Shown here: positions 15,993 through 23,841 of the stretch, one piece after another
How positions within the stretch are numbered: position 1 is the first letter of the stretch
How the letters are laid out: every line of letters starts with the position of its first letter
Translations under genes and position numbers: made by a program
Assembly (NCBI GenBank): GCA_036503555.1
Contig: DASXWQ010000031.1
Span: 62,001-126,000 of the forward strand
Reading direction: 5' to 3'
DNA: 64,000 bases
Source of the DNA: Actinocatenispora sp036503555
Lineage (GTDB): Bacteria; Actinomycetota; Actinomycetes; Mycobacteriales; Micromonosporaceae
The notes under the pieces: generated by a model
What the model was told of the DNA's origin: nothing
Seen by the model: the letters and a program-made list of their open reading frames with translations, nothing else
The model's database searches: none

Positions 15993-17084
15993 TCAGCCGT
16001 CGATGCGCTCGCCGGACTCCGCGTGGAAGATGTGCGGCGTCGACTGCGGCTTGATGTTCACCGTGTCGCCCATGTTCGGCGTGTTGCGCCCCTCCGTACG
16101 GATGACGAACTGCTCCTCGGCGCCATCCAGGTCCGCGCGGCCGTAGACGTACGCGTCGGAGCCGAGCTCCTCGACCAGGTCGACGGTCATCGACAGGCCG
16201 CCGTCGCCCTCGCCCACGAGCTGCACGTCCTCCGGCCGGAAGCCGACCGTCACCTTGCCGTCGGAGCCCTCGCCCGCAGCCGCCACGGCCTCACGGCTCA
16301 GCGGTACGGCCAAGCCGCCCAGCACGGCGCCGTTGTCGCCGAGCTTCACGGTCTTGATGTTCATCGCGGGCGAGCCGATGAAGCCGGCGACGAACACGTT
16401 CGCGGGCTTGTCGTACAGCGTGCGCGGGGTGTCGACCTGCTGGAGCAGGCCGTCCTTCAGCACCGCGACCCGGTGGCCCATGGTCATGGCCTCCGTCTGG
16501 TCGTGCGTCACGTACACCGTCGTCGTGCCGAGGCGGGCCTGCAGCGCGGCGATCTGCGAACGGGTCTGCACACGCAGCTTGGCGTCCAGGTTGGACAGCG
16601 GCTCGTCCATGAGGAACACCTGCGGCTCACGCACGATCGCGCGGCCCATCGCGACCCGCTGCCGCTGGCCACCGGACAGCGCCTTCGGCTTGCGGTCCAG
16701 GTACTCCTGGAGGTTCAGCAGCGCCGCCGCCTCCTTGACCCGACGCTCGATCTCCGACTTCGGCGTCTTGCGCAGCTTCAGCGCGAACGCCATGTTGTCG
16801 AAGACGGTCATGTGCGGGTAAAGCGCGTAGTTCTGGAACACCATGGCGATGTCGCGCGCCTTGGGGGGAAGGTTCGAAACGTCCTTGCCATCGATCAGGA
16901 TGGCGCCGCGGTCCACGTCCTCCAGGCCGGCGAGCATGCGCAGCGAGGTGGACTTGCCGCAACCGGACGGACCGACGAGAACGAGGAACTCCCCGTCGCC
17001 GATCTCCAGGTTGAGTGCGTCGACGGCCGGTTTGGTCGATCCCGGGTAGACCCGGGACGCGGCGTCGTAGGTGACTGTTGCCAT
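15993..17084 (-). CDS. msiK: Multiple-sugar ABC importer ATPase (MsiK/UgpC type)
   Basis: A 363-residue ATPase of carbohydrate ABC importers. Walker A GPSGCGKST is at 38-46, signature LSGGQ at 136-140, Walker B LMDEP at 158-162, and the switch histidine in VTHDQTEAMTM. A C-terminal regulatory MOS/TOBE region (VTVGFRPEDVQLV onward) completes the MalK-like form. In Streptomyces a single MsiK energises many sugar importers that lack their own ATPase, and this window contains such an importer at 30446-33562. The ATG at 17084 follows AAAGGA at 8-13 nt. It is a stand-alone gene with its own promoter region upstream. Confidence 0.93.
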   Translation of the reverse strand: MATVTYDAASRVYPGSTKPAVDALNLEIGDGEFLVLVGPSGCGKSTSLRMLAGLEDVDRGAILIDGKDVSNLPPKARDIAMVFQNYALYPHMTVFDNMAFALKLRKTPKSEIERRVKEAAALLNLQEYLDRKPKALSGGQRQRVAMGRAIVREPQVFLMDEPLSNLDAKLRVQTRSQIAALQARLGTTTVYVTHDQTEAMTMGHRVAVLKDGLLQQVDTPRTLYDKPANVFVAGFIGSPAMNIKTVKLGDNGAVLGGLAVPLSREAVAAAGEGSDGKVTVGFRPEDVQLVGEGDGGLSMTVDLVEELGSDAYVYGRADLDGAEEQFVIRTEGRNTPNMGDTVNIKPQSTPHIFHAESGERIDG

Positions 17085-17102
17085 GGTGATGGCGTCCTTT
17101 CA

Positions 17103-17180
17103 CCGGCAGGTACGTGCCGGACGATCCGAGTGAAAGACGAGCGTCACCCGCGCTCCGGCGGGTGTGCTGTCGCCAACATA
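17103..17180 (-). promoter_or_regulatory. Candidate msiK promoter and leader hairpin
   Basis: On the minus strand a TATGTT -10-like box (17180-17175) lies in a locally A/T-rich patch about 90 nt upstream of the ATG. A small inverted repeat CCGGCA-N6-TGCCGG (17103-17120) lies in the leader just before the ribosome-binding site and could be an operator or an RNA hairpin. Confidence 0.35.
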
Positions 17181-17289
17181 GTCGCTGGCCAGCTGATTGA
17201 ACAGTGGTCGCACGCCCGGTGCCCTGCCAGTGACGCGCCGCCGACCGCGTACCATTCCAGGCGGCTCGCCGCACCCTCGGCAGGCCCAC

Positions 17290-17365
17290 GCCGGCGTGGC
17301 GCAACTGGCAGCGCAACCGCCTTGTAAGCGGTAGGTTGCGGGTTCGAGTCCCGCCGCCGGCTCCA
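17290..17365 (+). tRNA. tRNA-Thr (anticodon TGT)
   Basis: A 76-nt tRNA with encoded CCA. The acceptor stem pairs GCCGGCG (17290-17296) with CGCCGGC (17355-17361). The D arm is GCGC-AACTGGCA-GCGC, the anticodon arm ACCGC-CTTGTAA-GCGGT with anticodon TGT, and the T arm GCGGG-TTCGAGT-CCCGC. All stems pair perfectly. The TGT anticodon reads ACA and ACG codons; ACA is rare in this DNA. Confidence 0.97.
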
Positions 17366-17420
17366 CGATGGGCGGACCGTGTCCGCCGAGCGCGCGGACT
17401 TTGTCGTTTCCGCGATCTTC

Positions 17421-17464
17421 CTGGGGGCGCGGCCCCCAGACCCCGCGCCGGAGGGGCTTCGCCC
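17421..17464 (+). terminator. Paired GC hairpins downstream of tRNA-Thr
   Basis: Two hairpins in series: CTGGGGGC-GCG-GCCCCCAG (17421-17439) and GGGGC-TTC-GCCCC within 17452-17464. They begin about 56 bp after the tRNA and probably end its transcript. Similar tandem GC hairpins are common after actinomycete tRNA genes. Confidence 0.5.
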
Positions 17465-17475
17465 CCCGGCACCCC

Positions 17476-17535
17476 CGCTTCCGGCATCCCTGCTTCCGGC
17501 ATCCCTGCTTCCGGCATCCCCGCTTCCGGCACGGC
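17476..17535. repeat. Four-unit 15-bp tandem repeat
   Basis: Units CGCTTCCGGCATCCC, TGCTTCCGGCATCCC (twice) and a degenerate CGCTTCCGGCACGGC, head to tail, in the non-coding gap between tRNA-Thr and the VOC gene. Period 15 keeps minus-strand frames open (MPEAG-type repeats), but no start site supports a protein. It looks like a small minisatellite. Confidence 0.8.
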
Positions 17536-17638
17536 CGCGTCTGGTGCGGCCTACTGGGCGCCGGCCTCCCCCTTGCCTGCTGTGCGGTGCCTGTTTCGGG
17601 TCGTTGCTGACGGGCACGGTCCTGTCGGGGGGTGGCGG

Positions 17639-17644
17639 TAGCGT
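17639..17644 (+). promoter_or_regulatory. Leaderless -10 box of the VOC gene
   Basis: TAGCGT ends 6 nt before the ATG at 17651, with no ribosome-binding site in between. Confidence 0.5.
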
Positions 17645-17650
17645 GCGGGC

Positions 17651-18040
17651 ATGCTTGATCACGTGGGGGTACAGGTGGCTGACGTTGCGGCGTCGGCGGC
17701 CTTTTATGAGCGGGTGTTCGCGCCGTTGGGGATCCGGGAGTCGGTGCGGTTTCCCGTAGGCGAGTCGTTCGTGGTGGGCTTTGCCGGGCCAGACGGGGAG
17801 AAGGCGTTCTGGCTGTCGCCGGCGGCGGGGACGGAGGCGCGGGAGTTGCATGTCGCGTTCCGGGCGCCGGACCGGGCGGCCATCGACGCGGTGCACGAGG
17901 CGGCGGTGGCGGCCGGGGTCGAGGTGCTGCACGCGCCGCGCGAGTGGCCCGAATACCACCCCGGCTACTACGCCGTGTTCCTCCGGGACCTGGACGGGCA
18001 CAACGTCGAGGCGGTCCACCACGGGGCGCCGACCGGCTGA
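17651..18040 (+). CDS. VOC-superfamily (glyoxalase/dioxygenase-like) protein
   Basis: A 129-residue protein with two beta-alpha-beta-beta-beta units. It starts MLDHVGVQVADVAASAAFYE, the usual first strand and helix with a metal-binding histidine at position 4. A second histidine lies in RELHVAFRA near the middle, and a glutamate candidate in DLDGHNVEAVHH near the C-terminus. The metal site therefore appears intact. Members act on many small molecules (glyoxalase, dioxygenase, antibiotic binding), so the substrate cannot be inferred. The gene is predicted to be leaderless and is convergent with the flavin oxidoreductase gene, 17 bp apart. Confidence 0.9.
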   Translation: MLDHVGVQVADVAASAAFYERVFAPLGIRESVRFPVGESFVVGFAGPDGEKAFWLSPAAGTEARELHVAFRAPDRAAIDAVHEAAVAAGVEVLHAPREWPEYHPGYYAVFLRDLDGHNVEAVHHGAPTG

Positions 18041-18057
18041 CCTCGCCGCGCGGCGGG

Positions 18058-19377
18058 TCAGTGGCGGAGGACGAGGGCGCAGGTACGCAGCGCGTTGCGT
18101 ACCGCGCCTTCGAGGCTGGGTGAGGCGAGCCAGTCACCGACCGGCAGGATCCGGGCGTCCGGGCCGGTACGGGTCGGCAGGCCGGTGGCGCGGGTGCGGA
18201 GCCGGCGCAGCCAGCCGACGGTGAACAGCGGGACGCCTTCGGCGTGGCGTACGACGGACCAGCCGAGGATGTCGCCGAGCGGGGTGCCGAGGAGCCGCTC
18301 GGCCTCGGCGAGCAGCATCGTGCGTACGGCGCGGTCGGGCTCGTCGAGCAGTTCGGCGCCGAGTTGCGGGGCGGCGCAGATCTCCAGGCCACCGCGCCGG
18401 TCCGGCACCTGGCCGGTGTCGCGGCCCTCCAGCGGGGCGACCCCGGCGAGCGCGTGCCGGCCCGCCCCGGCGGGCGCGACGGGGCGGCGGTCGGGTGCCG
18501 GCGCCGCGAGCGCCAGATGCAGCTTGACGGCGGGCGAGGACTGGGCGTCGGTGGCCAGCTCGCGGTCCGGGTGGCCGTCGGGCAACAGCGCGGCGGCGAG
18601 CGCGGGTGGCCCCGCGACGAGTACGGCGTCCACGGTCAGCGCGTCCCCTCCGGCCGTCTCCACGCGCACGGTGTCGCCGTCGGGGTGTAGGGCCGCGACC
18701 GTCGTGTCGTACCGGACGTCGAGGGCGGCGGCGACGGCGTCCCAGAGGGTGGCGAGCCCGCCGCGCGGGCAGTACAGCGTCGATCCGGGGGCGGCGGCGA
18801 ACTGCGCCATGCCGAGCACCCGCGACGTACGCGCGGCCGGCGACAGCATCAGCGCGTCCATGGTGACGGGCAGGATCCGTTCGACGTAGTCGAGGCCGAC
18901 GGTGTCCGCGAAGTACGCCGCGGCGTTCGTGTCGTCAAGGTCGGCCGCGGCGTCGAGCCGGCGCCAGTCCGGCGCGTGCGTGGCGAGCCGGGTGCCGAGC
19001 GCCATCACGTGCCGCTTGCTGCGCGCCGACAGCAGCGGCGACCGCATCATGGCGCGCACCGTGGCAGGCATCTCGTACGACCGGTTGTCGATGACGACGC
19101 GCCCGTCGACGGGGAGCCGGACCAGGTCCTGCCGGCCCAACCCGACCTGCCGCGCCAGGTAGCGCGTGGCCTTGTAGAACGACGCGACGAACTCGGCGCC
19201 CTGGTCGAACCGCCACACCTCGTCGCCGACCCGCAGCTCGTCGACCCCGGAACGGCCGCCGGGCGTGGTGCCGCGCTCCAGCACGGTCACGCTCGCGCCG
19301 GCCGTCGTCAACGCCCGCGCCGCGGTCAACCCGGCCGGACCCGCGCCTACCACCACGACTCGCCGAGGGACCGCCAT
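18058..19377 (-). CDS. FAD-dependent amine-oxidase/protoporphyrinogen-oxidase-like oxidoreductase
   Basis: A 439-residue flavoprotein. The N-terminal dinucleotide fold VVVVGAGPAGLTAARALTTA with the following LERGTTPGGRS is the classic FAD motif pair of the amine oxidase and HemY group; a C-terminal GDWLASPSLEGAVRNAL segment supplies the second flavin contact. The middle part is variable and likely binds the substrate, which is not identifiable. It is not in a heme or carotenoid cluster, so the precise role stays open. The start at 19377 (MAVPRR) is preferred to an upstream in-frame ATG because the FAD motif begins directly after it; a CATGAT box lies 7 nt upstream, consistent with a leaderless start. 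Confidence 0.82.
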   Translation of the reverse strand: MAVPRRVVVVGAGPAGLTAARALTTAGASVTVLERGTTPGGRSGVDELRVGDEVWRFDQGAEFVASFYKATRYLARQVGLGRQDLVRLPVDGRVVIDNRSYEMPATVRAMMRSPLLSARSKRHVMALGTRLATHAPDWRRLDAAADLDDTNAAAYFADTVGLDYVERILPVTMDALMLSPAARTSRVLGMAQFAAAPGSTLYCPRGGLATLWDAVAAALDVRYDTTVAALHPDGDTVRVETAGGDALTVDAVLVAGPPALAAALLPDGHPDRELATDAQSSPAVKLHLALAAPAPDRRPVAPAGAGRHALAGVAPLEGRDTGQVPDRRGGLEICAAPQLGAELLDEPDRAVRTMLLAEAERLLGTPLGDILGWSVVRHAEGVPLFTVGWLRRLRTRATGLPTRTGPDARILPVGDWLASPSLEGAVRNALRTCALVLRH

Positions 19378-19479
19378 GGTCACCATCATGCCCAACGCGT
19401 ACCCGTCGGCCACCCGCGACGTCTGCGGGTCACACGACCGGTCGGGTGGCGTACCCCCGGCGCGCCTTGTCGGGGCGTG

Positions 19480-19523
19480 CCGTCCGGCCCGGCCCGGAGC
19501 TGCCTCCGGGCCAGGCCGGACGG
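19480..19523 (-). terminator. Terminator of the coiled-coil protein gene
   Basis: A 20-bp stem with one mismatch (arms 19480-19499 and 19504-19523) and a 4-nt loop, beginning one base after the stop codon of the 19525-20298 gene. Very stable hairpin. Confidence 0.75.
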
Positions 19524-19524
19524 G

Positions 19525-20298
19525 TCAGGCGGGGGCGTCGATGTCCTGGTATTCGGCCAGTTGGCGCTCCAGCTCGGCGAGGCGGGAGCGAAGCTGCTCG
19601 GCCTCGGCCTCCTTGGCCGTGCGGTGCTCGGCGATGACCGCCTCGACCGCGGCGGTGACCGGCTCCAGGTTGACGAGCTGGGCGAGGGCGTGACCGGCGC
19701 CGACCGGCAGCGACGCGCCCTTGACCAGCTTGCGGGTGCCGTGGGTGGCCTCGACGGTCGCGCCGTCGCCGGCCACGGTCACGGTGATCACGACCTCGGT
19801 GCCGCCGACCTTGGCGGGCTTCTTCGCGGCGGCCTTCGCCGCCTTGGCCGCCCGCTTCGCCGGCGCGCCCTCGCCGGCGACGGACTGCGCCGCACCCGAC
19901 TCCGAACCGTTCGCCGCACCCGGCTTCGACCCGTTGGCGGTCGTCGCCGCATCCGACTCCGACTCCGCCGGCTCCGGTGTACCCGACTCCGAGCCGTCGG
20001 CGGCCTGCGCCGACGGGGCGGTCGTGCCCTCGTCGTCGGCGCCCGCGGTACGCGCGATGACGTCGGCCCGGCCGCGCGGTACGACGGCGAGCACGGCACC
20101 GGGCGCGGCCACCTCGGCGCCGTCGCCGAACCGCAGGGTGAACGGCTCGTCGGTGTCCGGTTCGTACGCGACGAGGGTGGCCTTGGTGCCGGCGGGGACA
20201 TCGGCGTGTGCCGTGACGACGGCGATCCTGGGCTCCTCGCCCCGCCCGAGGGCACTCACCAGGGCGTGGACGTCACGATCGCTGAGACCAGCGCTCAC
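19525..20298 (-). CDS. Unknown protein with charged linker and C-terminal coiled coil
   Basis: A 257-residue protein. Residues 1 to about 85 form a small globular part (SDRDVHALVSALGRGEEPRI, then short beta strands such as ATLVAYEPD and VLAVVPRGR). Residues about 85-165 are low-complexity (S, E, A, G, then an AKAAKAAAKK basic stretch), and 165-225 a second globular part (EVVITVTVAGDGATVEATHG). The C-terminus is a coiled coil (EAEAEQLRSRLAELERQLAEY). No signal peptide or membrane helix. The GTG start has AAAGGAG 5 nt upstream. The N-terminal part resembles, from memory, small actinobacterial proteins of unknown function, but I assign no family. It is codirectional with the upstream egt operon and separated by a terminator. 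Confidence 0.75.
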   Translation of the reverse strand: MSAGLSDRDVHALVSALGRGEEPRIAVVTAHADVPAGTKATLVAYEPDTDEPFTLRFGDGAEVAAPGAVLAVVPRGRADVIARTAGADDEGTTAPSAQAADGSESGTPEPAESESDAATTANGSKPGAANGSESGAAQSVAGEGAPAKRAAKAAKAAAKKPAKVGGTEVVITVTVAGDGATVEATHGTRKLVKGASLPVGAGHALAQLVNLEPVTAAVEAVIAEHRTAKEAEAEQLRSRLAELERQLAEYQDIDAPA

Positions 20299-20335
20299 GC
20301 TGCTCCTTTCGGAAGGTTTTTCGCAGGACCCGGGA

Positions 20336-20366
20336 TCGTCCCCGCACCGAGCCGGCGTGGGGACGA
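20336..20366 (-). terminator. Terminator of the egtBCD operon
   Basis: TCGTCCCC (20336-20343) pairs with GGGGACGA (20359-20366) across a 15-nt loop, 37 bp after the egtD stop. A moderately strong hairpin. Confidence 0.5.
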
Positions 20367-20403
20367 CCGCATTACTTTCGCACAGGCGTACGACAGGGGG
20401 TGG

Positions 20404-21384
20404 TCACGGCACGGCGCGCGCCAGGGTGACGGCGAACGCCGTGGCCGGGTCGGTCCACATGTCGGCGACGGCGAAGCCGGCGGCGGTCAGCTCGGCGGCG
20501 ACGCCCGCGGGGCGGAACTTCGCGGAGACCTCTGTGCACAGCTCCTCGCCCGCGTCGAACTCGACGGTCAGGTCGAGCGCGGCGAGCCGGGTACGCAGGG
20601 CGCGGTCGGCGCGCAGCCGCATCTCGATCCACTCGCGGTCCGGGTCCCAGCGCGCCACGTGGGTGAAGTCGTCGACGGGGAAGTCGGCGGCGAGCTCGCG
20701 GTTGAGTACCCGCAGGACGTTGCGGTCGAACTCGGCGGTGACGCCGGCCGCGTCGTCGTACGCGGCGAGCAGCGTGGCCGGGTCCTTGACCAGGTCGGTG
20801 CCGAGCAGCAGCCACTCCCCGGGGTGCAGCACGGCGCGCAGCGCGGCGAGGAAGCGGGCACGCTCGGGTGGCAGCAGGTTGCCGATGGTGCCGCCGAGGA
20901 ACACGACCATCCGCCGGTCGCCGTCGGGCAGCGCGTCGAGGTGCCGGGTGAAGTCGCCGACGACGCCGCGCAGGGCGAGCTTCGGGTACCGGGCGGCGAG
21001 GGTCGTGGCGGCGGCGCGCAGCGCGCTCTCCGACACGTCCAGCGGTACGAAGTGGGCGAGGGTGCCGTGGTCGAGCCCGGCCTCGATCAGCAGCCGGGTC
21101 TTGTCGGAGGCGCCGGATCCCAGCTCCACCATGGTTTCCACGTCGGTCGTCGTGGCGATGGTGGCGGCGTGCTCGGTGAGGATGGCGCGCTCGGTGCGGG
21201 TCGGGTAGTACTCGGGAAGTCGGGTGATCTCGTCGAACAGCATGCTGCCCCGCGCGTCGTAGAACCAGGTCGGGCGCAGCCACTTGGGGCGTGCGGTGAG
21301 CCCGGCGACGACGTCCGCGCGGAGCGCCCGGGTCAGGTCCGCGGGCGTCAGCCGTACCTCGAAGGTGGGTTGCTCGCTCAACAC
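20404..21384 (-). CDS. egtD: L-histidine Nalpha-methyltransferase (EgtD)
   Basis: A 326-residue S-adenosylmethionine-dependent enzyme that trimethylates histidine to hercynine, the first step of ergothioneine synthesis. The SAM-binding motif VELGSGASDKTR is at about residues 86-97, and TRLPEYYPTRTERAIL near 54-70 is the conserved N-terminal histidine-binding block. The length matches mycobacterial EgtD. The start is GTG at 21384 (a TTG follows in frame), placed by the ideal GGAGGAG upstream; it overlaps the end of egtC by 7 bp, showing translational coupling. Third gene of the egtB-egtC-egtD operon. Confidence 0.94.
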   Translation of the reverse strand: MLSEQPTFEVRLTPADLTRALRADVVAGLTARPKWLRPTWFYDARGSMLFDEITRLPEYYPTRTERAILTEHAATIATTTDVETMVELGSGASDKTRLLIEAGLDHGTLAHFVPLDVSESALRAAATTLAARYPKLALRGVVGDFTRHLDALPDGDRRMVVFLGGTIGNLLPPERARFLAALRAVLHPGEWLLLGTDLVKDPATLLAAYDDAAGVTAEFDRNVLRVLNRELAADFPVDDFTHVARWDPDREWIEMRLRADRALRTRLAALDLTVEFDAGEELCTEVSAKFRPAGVAAELTAAGFAVADMWTDPATAFAVTLARAVP

Positions 21385-22115
21385 AGCTCCTCCATCACCA
21401 GCCGGTCCGGGGTGCCGGTCAGGATCCTGTTGTCCGGCACGGGAGTCCACCGCTCGTCCATTGTGGAGGGTTCGGAGGCGACGACGAGCGAGCCTGCGGT
21501 GTCCAGGTAGGACAGTGCGTGGCCGAGCGTGGTCGCGACGATGCTGGTTCCGGTGTGCAGCAGGAGGTTGAGCCGGGAGCCGGGCGCGGCTGCGGCGACG
21601 TCGGCGACCACGTCGCGTACCGCGGCGGTCGGGTCGGCGCCGGCGCGCAGCCGGTGGCGTACCAGGGCCCAGAGGAGGGCCGAGTCGGTCGGTGCGTCGA
21701 GGGTGAGCAGGTCGGTGACCGGCAGCGCCTCGGCGAGCTTGCCGACCGAGTCCGGCCAGTTGGTGATCCTTCCGTTGTGTCCGAACAGGAAGCGCCGGTC
21801 GGCGAACGGTGCGCAGGCGGTCTCGGTGACCGGCATGCCGACGGTGGCCGACCGTACGGCGGCGAAGACGGCGCCGGCCCGGACCGACCGGGCCAGCCCG
21901 ACGAAACCGTGGTCGGTCCACAGTGGACGGTCGCGGCGGTGGCGGACCGGACCGTCGGCGGTGTACCACCCGACGCCGAAGCCGTCGGCGTTGACGGTGC
22001 CGCCGCCGCGCATGTCGGCCGGCGCGTACGACTGGTGCAGCAACGAGTGCGGCGGGTCGAGGACGAGCGCGGCGAGCGACACCGGCGGCCCCAGGTACGC
22101 GAGCTGCCGGCACAT
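21378..22115 (-). CDS. egtC: Gamma-glutamyl hercynylcysteine sulfoxide hydrolase (EgtC)
   Basis: A 245-residue class II (Ntn-type) glutamine-amidotransferase-like hydrolase that removes glutamate from the hercynyl-gamma-glutamylcysteine sulfoxide. The start at 22115 places the nucleophile Cys directly after Met (MCRQLAYLG), as required for N-terminal processing; the frame is open much further upstream and other starts would bury this cysteine. The conserved FGHNGRITNW block is present near residue 110. The ATG overlaps the egtB stop as TGATG, and the end overlaps egtD. One TCCACNGTGGA palindrome lies at 21917. Confidence 0.93.
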   Translation of the reverse strand: MCRQLAYLGPPVSLAALVLDPPHSLLHQSYAPADMRGGGTVNADGFGVGWYTADGPVRHRRDRPLWTDHGFVGLARSVRAGAVFAAVRSATVGMPVTETACAPFADRRFLFGHNGRITNWPDSVGKLAEALPVTDLLTLDAPTDSALLWALVRHRLRAGADPTAAVRDVVADVAAAAPGSRLNLLLHTGTSIVATTLGHALSYLDTAGSLVVASEPSTMDERWTPVPDNRILTGTPDRLVMEELC

Positions 22116-23410
22116 CAGGCGACGTCCCGCGCGGTACGGAAGCCGGCGAAGATCTGCCGCCGCACCGGCCAGTCCCAGTTGCGGAAGGAGCCGCGGCACG
22201 CCGCCGGATCGGTGCCGAACGAGCCGCCGCGCAGCACCCGGTGTCCCTGGTCGAAGAACACCGCCGAGTACTCCGGGTACGGGAACACCGTGAACCCGGG
22301 GTATCCGGTGAAGCCGCTCGCGGTCCACTCCCACACGTCGCCGAGGAGTTGGTGCACGCCCAGCGGCGACGCGCCGCGCGGGTACGCCCCGGCACGCGCC
22401 GGCCGCAGGTGCCGCTGCCCGAGGTTGGCGCGGTCGTCGGTCGGGCCGTCGTCACCCCACGGGTACCGCCGGGAACGGCCGGTCGCCGGGTCCCACCGGG
22501 CCGCCTTCTCCCACTCCGCCTCGGTCGGCAGCCGCCGGCCCGACCACGCCGCGAACGCGTCCGCCTCGTACGCGCAGACGTGCACGACCGGCTCGTCCGG
22601 CGGCAGCGGGCCGCGCCGGCCGAAGCGGGTGGCGGTGCCGTCGTCGTGCCAGTGCATCGGCCGGCGCAGCCCGGCACCGGTGCGGTGCGCCCAGCCGTCG
22701 GGCGACCACCAGCGCGGGTCGTCGTACCCGCCGTCCGCGACGAACTCGGCGTACCGCCGGTTCGTCACCGGCACCGCGTCGAGCGCGTACGCGGGCAGCT
22801 CGACGGTGTGCGCGGGCCGCTCGTTGTCCAGCGCCCACGGCTCGACCGACGTACCCATCGTGAACGGCCCGGCCGGTACGACGACCTCGGCGGTGTCGTC
22901 GACGGGCGCGACAGGCGCGGGCGGGTCCGGCGCGTCGAGTACGGCCGGGCCGGTGCGGAGCTGGTGGGTGGCGAGCATCGTCTCGTCGTGCTGCTGCTCG
23001 TGCTGCACGACCATGCCGAAGCAGAAGCCGTCCTCGGTGAGTCGCCGCCCGGCGAGCGGCGCCGCGTCGAGCACGTCGAGCGCCTTGTCCCGTACGGTCC
23101 GGATGTAGCCGCGGGCCCCGGCGGGGTCGAGCAGCGGCAGGGTGGGCCGGGTGGCGCGTGGATGCTGGAACGCGTCGTACAACTGGTCGATGTCGGCGCG
23201 GATCGGCTCGCACCGGCCGACGTCCCGGACGAGCCAGAGCTCCTCCTGGTTGCCGACGTGCGCGACGTCCCACACGAGTGGCGACATCAGCGGCGAGTGC
23301 TGGCGTACGAGGTCGTGGTCGTCGACGGCGTCGGCCAGGGCGAGCGTCCTGTCCCGTGCCCGGATCAGCTCCGTCGCGACGCGTTCCCGCAGGGTCTCGG
23401 TCTCGGTCAT
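22115..23410 (-). CDS. egtB: Hercynine oxygenase / sulfoxide synthase (EgtB)
   Basis: A 431-residue non-heme iron enzyme joining hercynine to gamma-glutamylcysteine (or cysteine) with O2. The N-terminal DinB-like domain shows the iron histidines H51 (DVAHVGNQEE) and H137/H141 (QHEQQH), matching mycobacterial EgtB. The C-terminal half is the FGE-sulfatase-like domain ending in GHRVLRGGSFGTDPAACRGS and FRNWDWPVRRQIFAGFR. The start at 23410 is chosen by GGGAGG 7 nt upstream and the family N-terminus. It is the first gene of the operon: egtA, which makes gamma-glutamylcysteine, and egtE are not adjacent. Confidence 0.95.
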   Translation of the reverse strand: MTETETLRERVATELIRARDRTLALADAVDDHDLVRQHSPLMSPLVWDVAHVGNQEELWLVRDVGRCEPIRADIDQLYDAFQHPRATRPTLPLLDPAGARGYIRTVRDKALDVLDAAPLAGRRLTEDGFCFGMVVQHEQQHDETMLATHQLRTGPAVLDAPDPPAPVAPVDDTAEVVVPAGPFTMGTSVEPWALDNERPAHTVELPAYALDAVPVTNRRYAEFVADGGYDDPRWWSPDGWAHRTGAGLRRPMHWHDDGTATRFGRRGPLPPDEPVVHVCAYEADAFAAWSGRRLPTEAEWEKAARWDPATGRSRRYPWGDDGPTDDRANLGQRHLRPARAGAYPRGASPLGVHQLLGDVWEWTASGFTGYPGFTVFPYPEYSAVFFDQGHRVLRGGSFGTDPAACRGSFRNWDWPVRRQIFAGFRTARDVA

Positions 23411-23593
23411 CGGCGGACCTCCCTCGCGAGACCCCGCCGGGTCGCGGCCCGGCAGCACCTCTGTCGGACCGTACCCGCGGCGCACGGCGCGCAGGCCGGG
23501 TCGAGGTAACCAGCCTGCTATCACAGCACAAATCCCAAATGTTCGCTATGCGCGTCGGCGGGATGCCGTGCGTGCGCGCTGTACCCGCGCCGG

Positions 23594-23599
23594 TAGGGT
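23594..23599 (+). promoter_or_regulatory. Leaderless -10 box of the zinc-ribbon gene
   Basis: TAGGGT ends 6 nt before the ATG at 23606, no ribosome-binding site between. Confidence 0.45.
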
Positions 23600-23605
23600 G
23601 CGCGT

Positions 23606-23791
23606 ATGTCCGAGCAGGTCACCCGCATCATGTGCCAGTTCTGCCGCGGCGGCGGGGTGGTCTGGGCGCCGAAGATGGCGGTGCAGTGGGGAAGTCGGGA
23701 GGCGTTCTCCCTCGCCGCGCCGACCCGCTGCCCCGAATGCGAGGGCGGCGGCTGGCTGGAGATGGCCCGCGAGGTACCCGAGAGCGGGTGA
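23606..23791 (+). CDS. Small zinc-ribbon protein
   Basis: A 61-residue protein with two CxxC knuckles separated by about 30 residues: MCQFCRGGG near the N-terminus and CPECEGGG near 42-49, each followed by a Gly-rich turn as in DnaJ-like or rubredoxin-type zinc ribbons. One zinc ion bound by four cysteines is likely. No catalytic motif. It is predicted to be leaderless, and divergent from the egt operon across about 195 bp. Similar small CxxC proteins are widespread in actinobacteria without known function. Confidence 0.75.
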   Translation: MSEQVTRIMCQFCRGGGVVWAPKMAVQWGSREAFSLAAPTRCPECEGGGWLEMAREVPESG

Positions 23792-23841
23792 CACCGCACA
23801 CCTGGAACTACGCGGTGCCACCCCGGCGTTGAACACTGGAC

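Noticed and set aside
17476..17535. Short repeats considered as a CRISPR array
   Set aside because: The units are contiguous 15-bp copies without spacers, and no cas gene is in the window.
17144..18022. Minus-strand frames encoding RDAGS or MPEAG repeats over the 15-bp tandem array
   Set aside because: They run through the tRNA gene and the VOC gene in antisense. The peptide repeats only reflect the period of the DNA repeat.
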